64,000 nucleotides of DNA from Microbacterium immunditiarum (GCF_013409785.1 NZ_JACCBV010000001.1:744001-808000); one strand, 5' to 3'. Shown: positions 24,976 to 34,427, counted from the stretch's first letter. Numbers and translations: made by a program. The notes: generated by a model not told the origin, from the letters alone.

Positions 24976-27726
24976 CGTCGGGGTCGGGATCGCCCCGGAC
25001 TCGGCGAGGAGGTCCGCGAGCTCGACCCGTGAGCCGATGCCGAGCTTCGTGTACACCTTGCGCAGGTGGTACTCCACGGTCTTCGGGCTGAGGAAGAGCG
25101 CGGCGGCCGTCTCGCGGGTCGTGCGCCCCTCCGTCAGCAGCACGCACACCTGCAGCTCCTGCGGCGTGAGGCTCTCGATCGGATTCGCACCCGGCGTGCG
25201 CACGTGCTCGCCTGTCGCCGTGAGCTCGGTCGCCGCACGCTCGGCCCATACGCGGGCGCCGAGCTCGGCGAAGGTGTCGAGGGCAGCGCGCAGCTGCACG
25301 CGCGCGTCGACCCGCCGGCCCTCGCGCCGCAGCCGCTCGCCGTATGCGAGGCGGGTGCGGGCGGTCTCGAACGCATCGAGGGTCTGCTCGTGTCGTGCGA
25401 GTGCCGAGTCGAAGTGCGCTTCGAACCCGTCTCCGGCGGTGGCGATCCCGACGGCGCGGTCGGCCCGGGCGAGCGCCCACGGCTGACCCTTGTCGGCCGC
25501 GCGCTCGTGATGCTCGACGGCGAGCTCCCGCGCGCGGTCGCGCTCGCCGAGCCGCACCAGCGCGTCCGCGAGCTCGGGCGCGGGGGAGAGGTCGACATCG
25601 TCGATGCCCAGGCGCTCGAGCAGCTCGGCGAGCTCGGTGAGCGCCTCGGCTGCCTTCCGCGCGTCGCCGAGCGAGAGCGCGAGGTCGCCGCGGGCGAGGC
25701 CAACCCACACCTCCCCGATGTGGATGTCGCGCGAGATGCACAGCTCTCGCGCCTCCGTCCCGTGGGCGAGACAGTCGTCCGCCCGCCCCGCGTGGGAGTC
25801 GAGCCAGCACAGCCCCGCGAGTGACATCGCCAGCTCGGTGGCCTGGCCGGTCTCCCGCGCGAGGCGGATCGACTCGGTGTAATCCGCTTCGGCCCTCGCC
25901 CACGACGCCCCGGACGTCGCCTCGTCGCGCGCCACGTGGAAGAGCACCGCCGGCAGCGCTCCGACACCCGCCTGGCCGCGCACCTCGTTCACGAGCGCGC
26001 GAAGCCGCGCGCCGCTGGTCGCGTCCCGCAGGAAGAGGGGCGCGAGCAGCAGCCACGAGAGCCGGCGCGGATCGTGACGCAGATCGGGGTCGGACTCGAG
26101 GAGGGGTACGGCCGCCCGGATCTCCTCGACGCCGCCGCCTCCCGCGAGGACTCGCGCCATTCCCGTCGCCATCAGCCCGAGCGCGCGAGCGCGAGGCTCC
26201 GTGAGGCTCGGCTGAAGTGCGGCAAGGCGATCGGCGAGTGACGAGGCGGTGTGCGCGTCGCCCAGATAGAACCCGGCGTGCACGGCATCCGCGAGGGCGA
26301 TCGAGACGTCGTCGGAGCGGTCGGCCTGGTCGGCGGCGAGGAGCAGGAAGTCGCGCGCCTCCCGGACCGACCCGCCGCGCGCGGCGATCGACGCCCGCAG
26401 CTCGATCTCGCGGATGTCGCGTCCGCCGCGAGCCTGCGCCCCTCGCTCGTTCAGCAGCGCGAGCGCGCGTTCGCCGTCGCCTGCCGACCACGCCGCGTCC
26501 GCCGCCCGCAGAAGTCGTGCCGCGCGATCGCCGGCGTCGGGCGACAGCCGCGCCGACCGCTCGAACGCGCCCGAGGCGATCGAATGCGCACCGCGGGCGA
26601 TCGCGAGGTCACCTGTCTCGGCGAGCAGAGCCGCGACAGCGGCATCCGGATGCCACACGGCCTCGGAAAGATGCCATGCCCTGCGATCCACGTCGTCGAC
26701 GGGGGTCGAGTCCGCGGCCGCGCGGTGCGCGGCGCGCCTTTCGCTCGCGGACGCGCCGGAGTACGCGGCGGCACGAAGAAGCGGATGCCGGAACTCCACA
26801 CGCTGGCCGTGCACGCCGATCAGCCCGAGGTCCGCTGCGTCGTCGAGCCGCCCCGCGTCGAGGCCCAGAGCTGCGCACGTCCGTGCGATGAGCGATCGGT
26901 CCGTTCCGCACACGGCGGCGGTGAGCAGCACGCCGCGGCACTCGTCGTCGAGCTGCGCGAGCCGCCGCCCGAACGCCTCGGTGAGTGCGCGCGGCACGCG
27001 GACCGGCAACCCCGCTTCGACGCCCTCCGCGACCTCGCGCTCCGCGCCGCGGAGCTCCAGCAGTGCGAGCGGGTTGCCGTCGGTGACGCGGTGCAGCAGC
27101 CGCACGCGCTCGTCCGACAGCGACGCGTTCGGCGTGTGTGCGAGCAGCTGGCGGGCGGCGTCGAGATCGAGGCCGGCGAGCGCAAGCGTCGGCAGACCCG
27201 CCACGAGCGCGTCGCCCTCAGGGCTGCGGGCGGCGAGCAGCACGAGCACGGGGTCGGCCGACAGCCGCCGCGCTGCGAAGAGGAGGGCGTTCACGGACGG
27301 GGCATCCGCCACGTGCAGGTCGTCGACGACCACCGCGACCGGAGCCTCCTCGGCGTATCGGCAGATGAGGCTCAGCACCGCCGCGCCGATCGTGAACCGG
27401 TCGACGGCGTCGCGCGGCGCGGACGCGCGCGGCAGCGCGAGGGCGGCGGCGAGCGCATCCGCCTGGACCGGCGGGATCTCGTCGAGGGAGTCGAGCGCGG
27501 GGCGCAGCAGCTGCAGCAGCATCGCGAACGGGATCTCACGCTCTGACTCGTAGCCGCTCGCGCGAAGCGTCCGCATGCCCTCGAAGGCCGATGCCGCGTG
27601 CTCGAGGAGCGCACTCTTGCCCGCTCCGGCCTCGCCCGTCACCGCGAGCACACCGCTCGCCCCGAGGCGGGCACCTGCCACGAGGCGATCGATCACGTGC
27701 TGCTCGGCCTTCCGACCCACGAGCAT
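24961..27726 (-). CDS. LuxR-family (LAL-type) ATP-binding transcriptional regulator
   Basis: 921 residues. The N-terminal ATPase has Walker A G-E-A-G-A-G-K-S (31-38) and a Walker B ending V-V-V-D-D-L-H near residue 135. A long helical middle resembles TPR arrays. The C-terminus is a LuxR helix-turn-helix (about 860-915) reading L-T-P-Q-E-L-Q-V-C..., T-T-R-E-T-A-A-A-L-F-L-S-P-K-T-V-E-Y-H-L. Such large LAL regulators act as ATP-dependent activators of neighbouring pathways. It is divergent from the methyltransferase-glycosyltransferase-hydrolase genes, its probable targets. TAGACT lies 6 nt before the ATG, predicting a leaderless mRNA. Confidence 0.92.
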   Translation of the reverse strand: MLVGRKAEQHVIDRLVAGARLGASGVLAVTGEAGAGKSALLEHAASAFEGMRTLRASGYESEREIPFAMLLQLLRPALDSLDEIPPVQADALAAALALPRASAPRDAVDRFTIGAAVLSLICRYAEEAPVAVVVDDLHVADAPSVNALLFAARRLSADPVLVLLAARSPEGDALVAGLPTLALAGLDLDAARQLLAHTPNASLSDERVRLLHRVTDGNPLALLELRGAEREVAEGVEAGLPVRVPRALTEAFGRRLAQLDDECRGVLLTAAVCGTDRSLIARTCAALGLDAGRLDDAADLGLIGVHGQRVEFRHPLLRAAAYSGASASERRAAHRAAADSTPVDDVDRRAWHLSEAVWHPDAAVAALLAETGDLAIARGAHSIASGAFERSARLSPDAGDRAARLLRAADAAWSAGDGERALALLNERGAQARGGRDIREIELRASIAARGGSVREARDFLLLAADQADRSDDVSIALADAVHAGFYLGDAHTASSLADRLAALQPSLTEPRARALGLMATGMARVLAGGGGVEEIRAAVPLLESDPDLRHDPRRLSWLLLAPLFLRDATSGARLRALVNEVRGQAGVGALPAVLFHVARDEATSGASWARAEADYTESIRLARETGQATELAMSLAGLCWLDSHAGRADDCLAHGTEARELCISRDIHIGEVWVGLARGDLALSLGDARKAAEALTELAELLERLGIDDVDLSPAPELADALVRLGERDRARELAVEHHERAADKGQPWALARADRAVGIATAGDGFEAHFDSALARHEQTLDAFETARTRLAYGERLRREGRRVDARVQLRAALDTFAELGARVWAERAATELTATGEHVRTPGANPIESLTPQELQVCVLLTEGRTTRETAAALFLSPKTVEYHLRKVYTKLGIGSRVELADLLAESGAIPTPTASRE

Positions 27727-27732
27727 GCCCCG

Positions 27733-27738
27733 AGTCTA
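27733..27738 (-). promoter_or_regulatory. -10 element of LuxR-type gene (leaderless)
   Basis: TAGACT on the minus strand with a 6-nt spacer to the ATG at 27726. Confidence 0.45.
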
Positions 27739-27840
27739 CGAACGCCGCCCACGACTAGGGGGGTGCCCGGATGCGGCGGCGGAACGCCGATTCCTACCGT
27801 CGAGACACCGAACACCGCACAGACGGCTGAGGAGGATCCC

Positions 27841-28920
27841 ATGACCATCATCGAGCAGCCCACCCGGATCGACCCCGACAAGCTCATGAGCTTCGTCTTC
27901 AGGGCGGTCGACGAAGTGGGCGCGACGCTGAACGCCGGACTTGTCGTCCTCGGCGACAAGCTCGGCTACTACCGCGACCTCGCCGAGCACGGGCCCAGCA
28001 CGCCCGCGCAGCTCGCCGAGCGCACGGAGACCGCCGAGCCGTACGCGCGCGAGTGGCTCAACGCGCAGGCCGCCGGCGGCTACGTCACGTACGACCCCGA
28101 GACCCGGCGGTACACGCTGCCGCCCGAGCACGCGGTCGCGATGACCGATCCGGACAGCCCCGCGTTCCTGCCCGGCTTCTTCCAGATCGCTCTCGGCACG
28201 GTGCACGACACGCAGCACATCGTCGAGGCGGCGCGCAGCGGTGCCGGGTTCGGCTGGCACCAGCACGACACCGACGTGCACGTGGGGTGCGAGCGGTTCT
28301 TCCGTCCGAGCTACCACGCGAACCTCGTCGGCTCGTGGATCCCCGCGCTCGAAGGCGTGCAGGAGAAGCTCGAGGCGGGCGCGCTCGTAGCCGACGTCGG
28401 CTGCGGCCACGGCGCCTCCACGATCCTGCTCGCGCAGGCGTTCCCGAACTCGCGGTTCGTCGGGTCGGACTACCACGCCGAGTCGATCGCGACCGCCCGC
28501 GCCCGCGCGGCGGAGGCCGGAGTCGAGGACCGAGTGCGGTTCGAGGTCGCGTCCGCGCAGGAGTTCACCGGCAGCGGCTACGACCTTGTCGCGATGTTCG
28601 ACTCGCTGCACGACATGGGCGACCCGGTCGGCGCGGCGCGACGCGTGCGCGAGGTCATCGCCGCCGACGGCACGTGGATGATCGTCGAGCCGATGGCCGG
28701 CGACCGCGTCGAGGACAACTTCAACCCCGTCGGACGGGCGTACTACGGCTTCTCGACGCTGCTGTGCACGCCGTCCTCGCTGTCGCAGGACGTGGGCCTC
28801 GCGCTCGGCACGCAGGCGGGGCCCGCCCGCATCCGCGACGTCACCGCCGCGGGAGGGTTCACGCGGTTCCGCAGCGTCGCCGAGACGCCGTTCAACCGCG
28901 TGCTCGAGGTGCGGCCCTGA
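27841..28920 (+). CDS. SAM-dependent methyltransferase with N-terminal winged helix
   Basis: 359 residues from the ATG at 27841, which has GAGGAGG 6 nt upstream. The N-terminal ~100 residues form a dimerisation/winged-helix domain of the Rv2258c-like type. The Rossmann core shows motif I V-A-D-V-G-C-G-H-G-A-S near residue 183, then an acidic S-D-Y-H for the SAM ribose. It would methylate an O, N or C atom of a small molecule; the substrate is unknown. It is the first gene of a plus-strand group with a glycosyltransferase (33 bp later) and a hydrolase, facing the LuxR regulator. Confidence 0.9.
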   Translation: MTIIEQPTRIDPDKLMSFVFRAVDEVGATLNAGLVVLGDKLGYYRDLAEHGPSTPAQLAERTETAEPYAREWLNAQAAGGYVTYDPETRRYTLPPEHAVAMTDPDSPAFLPGFFQIALGTVHDTQHIVEAARSGAGFGWHQHDTDVHVGCERFFRPSYHANLVGSWIPALEGVQEKLEAGALVADVGCGHGASTILLAQAFPNSRFVGSDYHAESIATARARAAEAGVEDRVRFEVASAQEFTGSGYDLVAMFDSLHDMGDPVGAARRVREVIAADGTWMIVEPMAGDRVEDNFNPVGRAYYGFSTLLCTPSSLSQDVGLALGTQAGPARIRDVTAAGGFTRFRSVAETPFNRVLEVRP

Positions 28921-28952
28921 CGTCCAGCGGATGAGGGGAGCACACTGGGGGA

Positions 28953-30203
28953 ATGGGCACCGTGCCGGGGCGCAGCACCACCTGGGTCCGCGCGCAGCAG
29001 CGTCCGCGGCGGGCCCTGTTCCTCTCGTCCCCGATCGGTCTCGGGCACGCGCGCCGCGACATCGCGATCGCGCAGGAGCTGCGCAGGCTCCACCCGGACC
29101 TCCAGATCGACTGGCTCGCCCAGCACCCGGTCACGCGAGTGCTCGCGGATGCCGGAGAACCTGTGCATCCGGCATCCGCCTCGCTCGCCAACGAGTCCGC
29201 GCACATCGAGGACGAGTCGGCCGATCACGACCTGCACGCGTTCCAGGCGATCCGCCGCATGGACGAGATCCTCGTGAACAACTTCATGGTCTTCAACGAC
29301 GTCGTCGACGAGACGTACTACGACCTCGTGATCGGCGACGAGGCGTGGGACGTCGACTACTTCCTGCACGAGAATCCCGAGCTCAAGCGCTTCGCGTTCG
29401 CGTGGCTCACGGACTTCGTCGGCTGGCTCCCCATGCCGGCCGGCGGCGACGCCGAGGCCGCGCTCACGGCCGATTACAACGCCGAGATGCTCGAGCAGCG
29501 CGCGCGGTATCGCCGGCTGCGGGACCGCTCGATCTTCGTCGGCAATCCGGATGACGTCGTCGACGAGTCGTTCGGACCGGGGCTGCCGCGCATCCGCGAG
29601 TGGACCGAGGCGAACTACGACTTCGCCGGTTACGTGACCGGCTTCGAACCGCTCGACGAGGCAGCACGTGCGGACGTGCGCGCCGACCTCGGGATCGTGC
29701 CCGACGAGCTGCTGTGTGTCGTCACGGTGGGCGGATCGGGGGTGGGCGAGGCGCTCCTGCGCCGAGTGATCGACGCGATCCCTCTCGCGCGGCAGCGGCA
29801 GCCCCGGCTGCGGTTCCTCGTGGTGACCGGCCCGCGCATCGACCCCGACGATCTGCCCCGGCCCGAGGGCGCGATGGTCCGCGGCTATGTGCCCGAGCTC
29901 TACCGACTGCTCGCGGCGTGCGACGTCGCCGTCGTGCAGGGCGGGCTCACGACGTGCATGGAGCTCACCGCCGCGCAGCGCCCGTTCGTGTACGTGCCGC
30001 TCGAGAACCACTTCGAGCAGAACATCCACGTGCGCCACCGGCTCGGGCGATACGGGTCGGGGTGCTGCATCCGCTATCACGAGACGGATGCCACCGTCCT
30101 CGCCGACGCGATCGTGAGCGAGGTCGGCACGAAGCCGCGCTATCGCCCGGTCGAGACCGACGGCGCCGCTCGCGCGGCCGCTCTGCTCGCGGAGCTGATC
30201 TGA
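28953..30203 (+). CDS. Glycosyltransferase (MurG/MGT-like fold)
   Basis: 416 residues. The N-terminal Rossmann half starts F-L-S-S-P-I-G-L-G-H-A-R-R-D, with the glycine-rich loop and conserved His of GT-B enzymes. The C-terminal half has V-T-V-G-G-S-G-V-G and V-V-Q-G-G-L-T-T-C-M-E-L, matching the donor-binding motif G-G-x-x-T. It transfers a sugar to an unknown acceptor. It lies 32 bp after the methyltransferase and its stop overlaps the hydrolase start by 1 bp (TGATG), so the three are likely an operon. CACACT 6 nt before the ATG could also allow its own leaderless start. Confidence 0.85.
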   Translation: MGTVPGRSTTWVRAQQRPRRALFLSSPIGLGHARRDIAIAQELRRLHPDLQIDWLAQHPVTRVLADAGEPVHPASASLANESAHIEDESADHDLHAFQAIRRMDEILVNNFMVFNDVVDETYYDLVIGDEAWDVDYFLHENPELKRFAFAWLTDFVGWLPMPAGGDAEAALTADYNAEMLEQRARYRRLRDRSIFVGNPDDVVDESFGPGLPRIREWTEANYDFAGYVTGFEPLDEAARADVRADLGIVPDELLCVVTVGGSGVGEALLRRVIDAIPLARQRQPRLRFLVVTGPRIDPDDLPRPEGAMVRGYVPELYRLLAACDVAVVQGGLTTCMELTAAQRPFVYVPLENHFEQNIHVRHRLGRYGSGCCIRYHETDATVLADAIVSEVGTKPRYRPVETDGAARAAALLAELI

Positions 30204-31129
30204 TGCGCGCGCGGCAGCCGGACGACAGCGGCACCGTCCGAGTCGACGGGGTCGGCATCCACTACGAGGTGTACGGCTCGGGTGAGCCGACGGTGTACCT
30301 GATGATGCCCGACACGATCGTCCCCAGCGAGGCGTGGAAGGCGCAGGTGCCCTTCCTCGCGCGCTCCTTCCGCGTGGTCGTGAGCGACCCGCCCGGCAAC
30401 GGCGGCAGTGATGCTCCAGAGGACGAGGACGCTTACTCGGGCCGCTCGCTGATGGACCAGCAGTGGGCCGTGCTCGACGCGATCGGCGCCGAGCGCGCGG
30501 TGCTCGTCGGGCTGTGCTCGGGGGCCGGGCACGCAGTGCTCATGGCCGCCGAGGCCCCCGACCGCGTGCTGGGCGTGTGCTCGATCAACCCGGGACTCAT
30601 GCTGAGCGAGCCGCTCGCGCACAAGGTGCGGTACGACTACGACGAGCCGCGGGAATCGTACGAGGGCTGGCAGAAGATGAACCGCCACTACTGGGTCGCC
30701 GACTGGCCGGGGTTCGCCGAGTTCTTCTTCACCGAGATGTTCCCCGAACCGCACTCGACCAAGCAGTTCGAGGACTGCGTCGAGTGGGCGCTGCAGACGA
30801 CTCCCGAGACGATGGTGCGGGCCGGGTACGGCCCCGCCTATCCGGGCAGCGAAGCGGCCACGGTCGCGGCCTGCGAAGCCGTGCGATGCCCCGTGCTCGT
30901 GATCGTGGGAACGCTCGACCGGTGCCAGCATCCGGCACGTGGCATCCGGCTCGCCGCCCTGACCGGGGGCGACCTCGTCGTGATCGAGGGGGCCGGGCAC
31001 CTCCCGCAGGCGCGCGACCCCGTGAAGGTGAACCTCCTGCTGCGGGATTTCGTGCGTCGCGTCGCGCCTGCGCCCGGGTCGGCGCGCCCGGGTGCGCTCG
31101 CCTCCAGTGCCCCGAGATCGCACGAATGA
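30203..31129 (+). CDS. Alpha/beta hydrolase with Cys at the nucleophile position
   Basis: 308 residues, starting at the ATG that overlaps the glycosyltransferase stop. The fold is clear: S-D-P-P-G-N-G-G before the elbow, the acid in V-G-T-L-D-R, and the catalytic His in E-G-A-G-H-L-P. The elbow reads V-G-L-C-S-G-A-G, aligning Cys105 (not Ser) with the nucleophile of G-x-S-x-G enzymes, as in dienelactone hydrolases. Ser106 is adjacent and could be used only with a shifted elbow. It may cut an ester or lactone of the same small molecule made or modified by the two upstream enzymes. The stop codon lies inside a palindromic repeat. Confidence 0.85.
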   Translation: MRARQPDDSGTVRVDGVGIHYEVYGSGEPTVYLMMPDTIVPSEAWKAQVPFLARSFRVVVSDPPGNGGSDAPEDEDAYSGRSLMDQQWAVLDAIGAERAVLVGLCSGAGHAVLMAAEAPDRVLGVCSINPGLMLSEPLAHKVRYDYDEPRESYEGWQKMNRHYWVADWPGFAEFFFTEMFPEPHSTKQFEDCVEWALQTTPETMVRAGYGPAYPGSEAATVAACEAVRCPVLVIVGTLDRCQHPARGIRLAALTGGDLVVIEGAGHLPQARDPVKVNLLLRDFVRRVAPAPGSARPGALASSAPRSHE

Positions 31130-31170
31130 CGATCGGATGCCGCGCCGCGTCGTGATTCGCGCGATCTCGG
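31112..31170. repeat. REP-like palindromic element, copy 3
   Basis: Arms 31112-31131 and 31151-31170 match at 18 of 20 positions, with CCGAGATCGC as the outer part and a CGGATGCC-containing loop. The left arm includes the hydrolase stop codon, so it may terminate that operon. Confidence 0.7.
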
Positions 31171-31210
31171 CGGGGCCCGCGGGCGTTTCTGCACCGCGCT
31201 GGAATGGCGT

Positions 31211-31267
31211 CGAGATTGCGCGAATGACGGGCGGATGCCGCCGTGCGACGTCATTCGCGCAATCTCG
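31211..31267. repeat. REP-like palindromic element, copy 4 (perfect)
   Basis: Perfect 19-bp arms (CGAGATTGCGCGAATGACG at 31211-31229, complement at 31249-31267) surround a 19-base loop with GCGGATGCCGC. It is 40 bp after copy 3, so the two form a doublet. The 303-bp gap 31130-31432 holds this doublet, the G-rich tract and the recQ promoter, and no gene. Confidence 0.8.
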
Positions 31268-31330
31268 GGCGGGTCGGGGCGGGCTGGGGGTGGGTTGCGG
31301 CGGGTCGGGGGCGGGTGCGAAGGCGGGGCG
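31268..31330. repeat. G-rich tract after palindrome copy 4
   Basis: Many runs of three to five G on the plus strand follow the palindrome, the same arrangement as at 13611-13655. It could form a G-quadruplex upstream of the RecQ helicase gene. Confidence 0.5.
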
Positions 31331-31419
31331 GCGGGAGCGACGGCTCCTCCCCAGGCCGGTGGTCCGCGGCGGATCGTGCGGGCGGCGGTGGTCGCGAGGG
31401 GCGAGTCGGATGCCGCGGC

Positions 31420-31425
31420 TACCCT
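31420..31425 (+). promoter_or_regulatory. -10 element of recQ (leaderless)
   Basis: TACCCT with a 7-nt spacer to the GTG start at 31433. Confidence 0.45.
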
Positions 31426-31432
31426 GGACCGC

Positions 31433-33415
31433 GTGACTGATCATCCGGGCGACCTGTACGCCGACCTCGACTGGGCCGACGTCGACGCGCCGCCCGACGA
31501 CTCGTGGGCGCCGCCCGAAGACGGGTGGACGCCTCCGCCCGACGAGTTCGCACCCCCGCCGTCGGCGGACCTGTTCGACGGCGCGCCGCGCCGCGAGCAC
31601 ACGGGATCCGACCCGCGCGATGTGCTGCGCGAGGTCTTCGGGTACGACGCGTTCCGCGGCGACCAGGCCGCGATCGTCGACCACGTGATCGACGGCGGCG
31701 ACGCGGTCGTGCTCATGCCGACCGGCGGCGGCAAGAGCATCACATACCAGGTGCCGGCGCTCGTGCGACCGGGCACCGGGCTCGTGATCAGTCCGCTCAT
31801 CGCGCTCATGCACGACCAGGTCGACGCGCTCATCGCCAACGGTGTGCGGGCGGCCTACCTCAACTCGACCCAGGCGCCGTTCGAGCGAGCCGCGGTCGAG
31901 CGCGCGTACCTCGCGGGTGAGCTCGATCTCGTCTACGTCGCACCAGAACGGCTGTCGGCGCCCGCGACGACGAAGCTTCTGCAGCGCGGTCGACTTAGCG
32001 TCATCGCGATCGACGAGGCGCACTGCGTGTCGCAGTGGGGTCACGACTTCCGGCCCGACTATCTCGCGCTCGGCGACCTCGCCGAGCGGTTCCCCGGTGT
32101 TCCTCGCATGGCGCTGACCGCGACGGCGACGCGCGCGACCCATCGCGAGCTGACCGAGCGCCTGCGCCTGCCCGAGGCGAAGCACTTCGTCGCGAGCTTC
32201 GACCGCCCGAACATCCAGTACCGCATCGAGCCGAAGGTCGATCCGCGGCGGCAGCTGCTCGGGTTCATCCGTTCGATGCCCGAGGCGTCCGCTGGAATCG
32301 TCTACGCACTGAGCCGCAAGTCCGTCGAGCAGACGGCCGAGTTCCTGCGCGGGCAGGGGATCGACGCGCTTCCGTATCACGCGGGGCTCGAGGCATCCGT
32401 CCGCTCCGCGAACCAAGCGCGGTTCCTGCGCGACGACGGCGTCGTCATGGTCGCGACGATCGCGTTCGGCATGGGCATCGACAAGCCGGACGTGCGCTTC
32501 GTCGCCCACATCGACCTGCCGAAGTCGGTCGAGGGCTACTACCAGGAGACGGGTCGCGCCGGCCGTGACGGCGAGCCGGCGATCGCGTGGATGGCGTACG
32601 GACTCGGTGACGTCGTGCAGCAACGGCGTCTCATCGACCAGAGCCCCGGAGATCGCGCGTACAAGATGCGCATGGGACAGCACCTCGACGCGATGCTTGC
32701 GCTGTGCGAGACCGTCGAGTGCCGACGCCAGAACCTCCTCGCGTACTTCGGCCAGGAGTCCGAGTCGTGCGGCAACTGCGACACATGCCTCGAGCCGCCC
32801 GAGACGTGGGACGGGCTCGTCGCCTCGCAGAAGCTCCTGTCGACCATCGTGCGGCTGCAACGCGAGCGCGGTCAGGCGTTCGGCGCGGGCCATCTGATCG
32901 ACATCCTGCGAGGCGCAGACACCGAGCGCATCCGTCAGCAGGGGCACGGCTCCCTCTCGACCTACGGACTCGGCGCCGACCTGAACGACCAGGACTGGCG
33001 CAGCGTCGTGCGCCAGCTGCTCGCTCGCGGCATCCTGGTGGCACGCGGCGAGTACGGGACGCTCGCGCTCGGCGAGTCGGCGGCCGGTGTGCTCAAGGGC
33101 GAGGTGCCCGTTCCGCTGCGCCGTGATGTGCTCGGTCGCGGCGGCTCGGCGGGGTCACGCGGGCGGAAGGCACCGGCTGCGGAGTCGCTCGCCGACGAGG
33201 ACCGTGAGCTCTTCGAAACCCTCCGCGCGTGGCGGGCGAGCGTCGCGCGCGAGCAGGGCGTGCCGGCCTACATCGTGTTCGGCGACGCGACGCTGCGCGC
33301 GCTCGCCGAGCACCGCCCCGCGACGCTCGCCGACCTCGACGGGATCTCGGGCATCGGGGCGAAGAAGCGCGAGGCCTACGGCGAGGCCGTGCTCGAGGTC
33401 ATTGCCGCCGCGTGA
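31433..33415 (+). CDS. recQ: ATP-dependent DNA helicase RecQ
   Basis: 660 residues from the GTG at 31433, fixed by the -10 element 7 nt upstream; the frame is open further back but is low-complexity. Walker A is P-T-G-G-G-K-S (96-102), motif II D-E-A-H (194-197) followed by the RecQ aromatic loop C-V-S-Q-W-G-H-D-F-R, and motif VI Q-E-T-G-R-A-G-R-D-G. Cys residues in C-R-R-Q... and C-G-N-C-D-T-C form the RQC zinc site. An HRDC domain closes the protein. It unwinds 3'-5' and acts in recombination and fork repair. The first ~60 residues are an acidic Pro-rich extension. Confidence 0.95.
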   Translation: MTDHPGDLYADLDWADVDAPPDDSWAPPEDGWTPPPDEFAPPPSADLFDGAPRREHTGSDPRDVLREVFGYDAFRGDQAAIVDHVIDGGDAVVLMPTGGGKSITYQVPALVRPGTGLVISPLIALMHDQVDALIANGVRAAYLNSTQAPFERAAVERAYLAGELDLVYVAPERLSAPATTKLLQRGRLSVIAIDEAHCVSQWGHDFRPDYLALGDLAERFPGVPRMALTATATRATHRELTERLRLPEAKHFVASFDRPNIQYRIEPKVDPRRQLLGFIRSMPEASAGIVYALSRKSVEQTAEFLRGQGIDALPYHAGLEASVRSANQARFLRDDGVVMVATIAFGMGIDKPDVRFVAHIDLPKSVEGYYQETGRAGRDGEPAIAWMAYGLGDVVQQRRLIDQSPGDRAYKMRMGQHLDAMLALCETVECRRQNLLAYFGQESESCGNCDTCLEPPETWDGLVASQKLLSTIVRLQRERGQAFGAGHLIDILRGADTERIRQQGHGSLSTYGLGADLNDQDWRSVVRQLLARGILVARGEYGTLALGESAAGVLKGEVPVPLRRDVLGRGGSAGSRGRKAPAAESLADEDRELFETLRAWRASVAREQGVPAYIVFGDATLRALAEHRPATLADLDGISGIGAKKREAYGEAVLEVIAAA

Positions 33416-33434
33416 TGCGGGGGCGGCGTTTGAG

Positions 33435-33440
33435 TAGCGT
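33435..33440 (+). promoter_or_regulatory. -10 element of RNA methyltransferase gene (leaderless)
   Basis: TAGCGT with a 7-nt spacer to the GTG at 33448. It supports that start over TTG 33430 or GTG 33439. Confidence 0.45.
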
Positions 33441-33447
33441 GGCAGCC

Positions 33448-34272
33448 GTGCGCATCACGACGAGGAATGCCCGGTTCCAGGTGTGGCAGTCGCTCCTCGC
33501 GAACCGGAAGACGCGGCAGCGCGAAGGCGAGTTCATCGTGCAGGGGGTGCGGCCGATCACGCTCGCCCTCGAGCACGGGTGGGACTTCCGCGCGGTGGTC
33601 TTCGACGAGAGCCGCACACTCTCGCGGTGGGCCGCCGGGATCCTCGAGCGCACGCCGTCCGCGCGGCACGTCGCGATGTCGCCCGAGCTCATCGCGGAGC
33701 TCGGCGAGAAGTCCGAGGGCGCGCCTGAGCTCGTCGCCGTGGTCGCGATGCGCCCCGACGCGCTCGACCGCATCGCCACGGGTGAACAGCAACTGACCGT
33801 CGTCTTCGATCGCCCCACCCAGCCGGGGAACATCGGATCGCTCGTCCGCTCGGCCGACGCATTCGGGGCGACGGGCGTCATCGTGACGGGCCACGCGGCC
33901 GACGTCTACGACCCCAAGTCCGTTCGCGCGAGCACGGGGTCGCTCTTCGCCGTCCCGACGATCCGCATCCCGTCGCCGCGCGGGGTGGTCGAGTGGGCGG
34001 ACCGGCTCGATTCGCGGCCACTGCTGGTCGGGACGGACGAGTCGGGCGACGTCGACATCGACGACCACGACTTCCGCGGGCCGCACGTCGTCCTGGTCGG
34101 CAACGAGACGTCGGGTCTCAGCACCGCCTGGCGCGAGGCCGCGGATCTGATGGTGTGCATACCGATGGTCGGGTCGGCGAGCTCGCTCAACGCGGCGAAC
34201 GCCGCGACGGCCGTGCTGTACGAGGCCGCCCGCCAGCGTCGCCGCCATGCGGGAGGCCCGCCCGCCGGGTGA
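33448..34272 (+). CDS. TrmH/SpoU-family RNA 2'-O-methyltransferase
   Basis: 274 residues. An N-terminal substrate-binding domain ([12 protein letters not shown]) precedes the SPOUT knot domain with motif 1 [14 protein letters not shown], motif 2 [10 protein letters not shown] and motif 3 [16 protein letters not shown]. These hold SAM and the catalytic Arg (in N-I-G-S-L-V-R). It methylates the 2'-OH of a ribose in rRNA or tRNA; the exact target is not readable. Family members sometimes give resistance to ribosome-targeting antibiotics, with no sign of that here. Confidence 0.92.
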   Translation: MRITTRNARFQVWQSLLANRKTRQREGEFIVQGVRPITLALEHGWDFRAVVFDESRTLSRWAAGILERTPSARHVAMSPELIAELGEKSEGAPELVAVVAMRPDALDRIATGEQQLTVVFDRPTQPGNIGSLVRSADAFGATGVIVTGHAADVYDPKSVRASTGSLFAVPTIRIPSPRGVVEWADRLDSRPLLVGTDESGDVDIDDHDFRGPHVVLVGNETSGLSTAWREAADLMVCIPMVGSASSLNAANAATAVLYEAARQRRRHAGGPPAG

Positions 34273-34427
34273 CGTCCGAGGCGGCCGGCGCACCGGGCTC
34301 TCCGATCGGCGCAACACGCCTGCCGTTCGACGGGAGAGTTCCTCTGGCGGGGCCACGCCGCCCTCTAGGCTGTCGCGAGCGGGCGAAGGAGCCCGCGACC
34401 CGCGAAGGCGCGCATCGGGAGGGATAC

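Noticed and set aside
31130..31432. A small gene between the hydrolase and recQ
   Set aside because: The stretch is taken up by palindromic repeats, a G-rich tract and the recQ promoter; no frame there has a plausible start, RBS and codon use.
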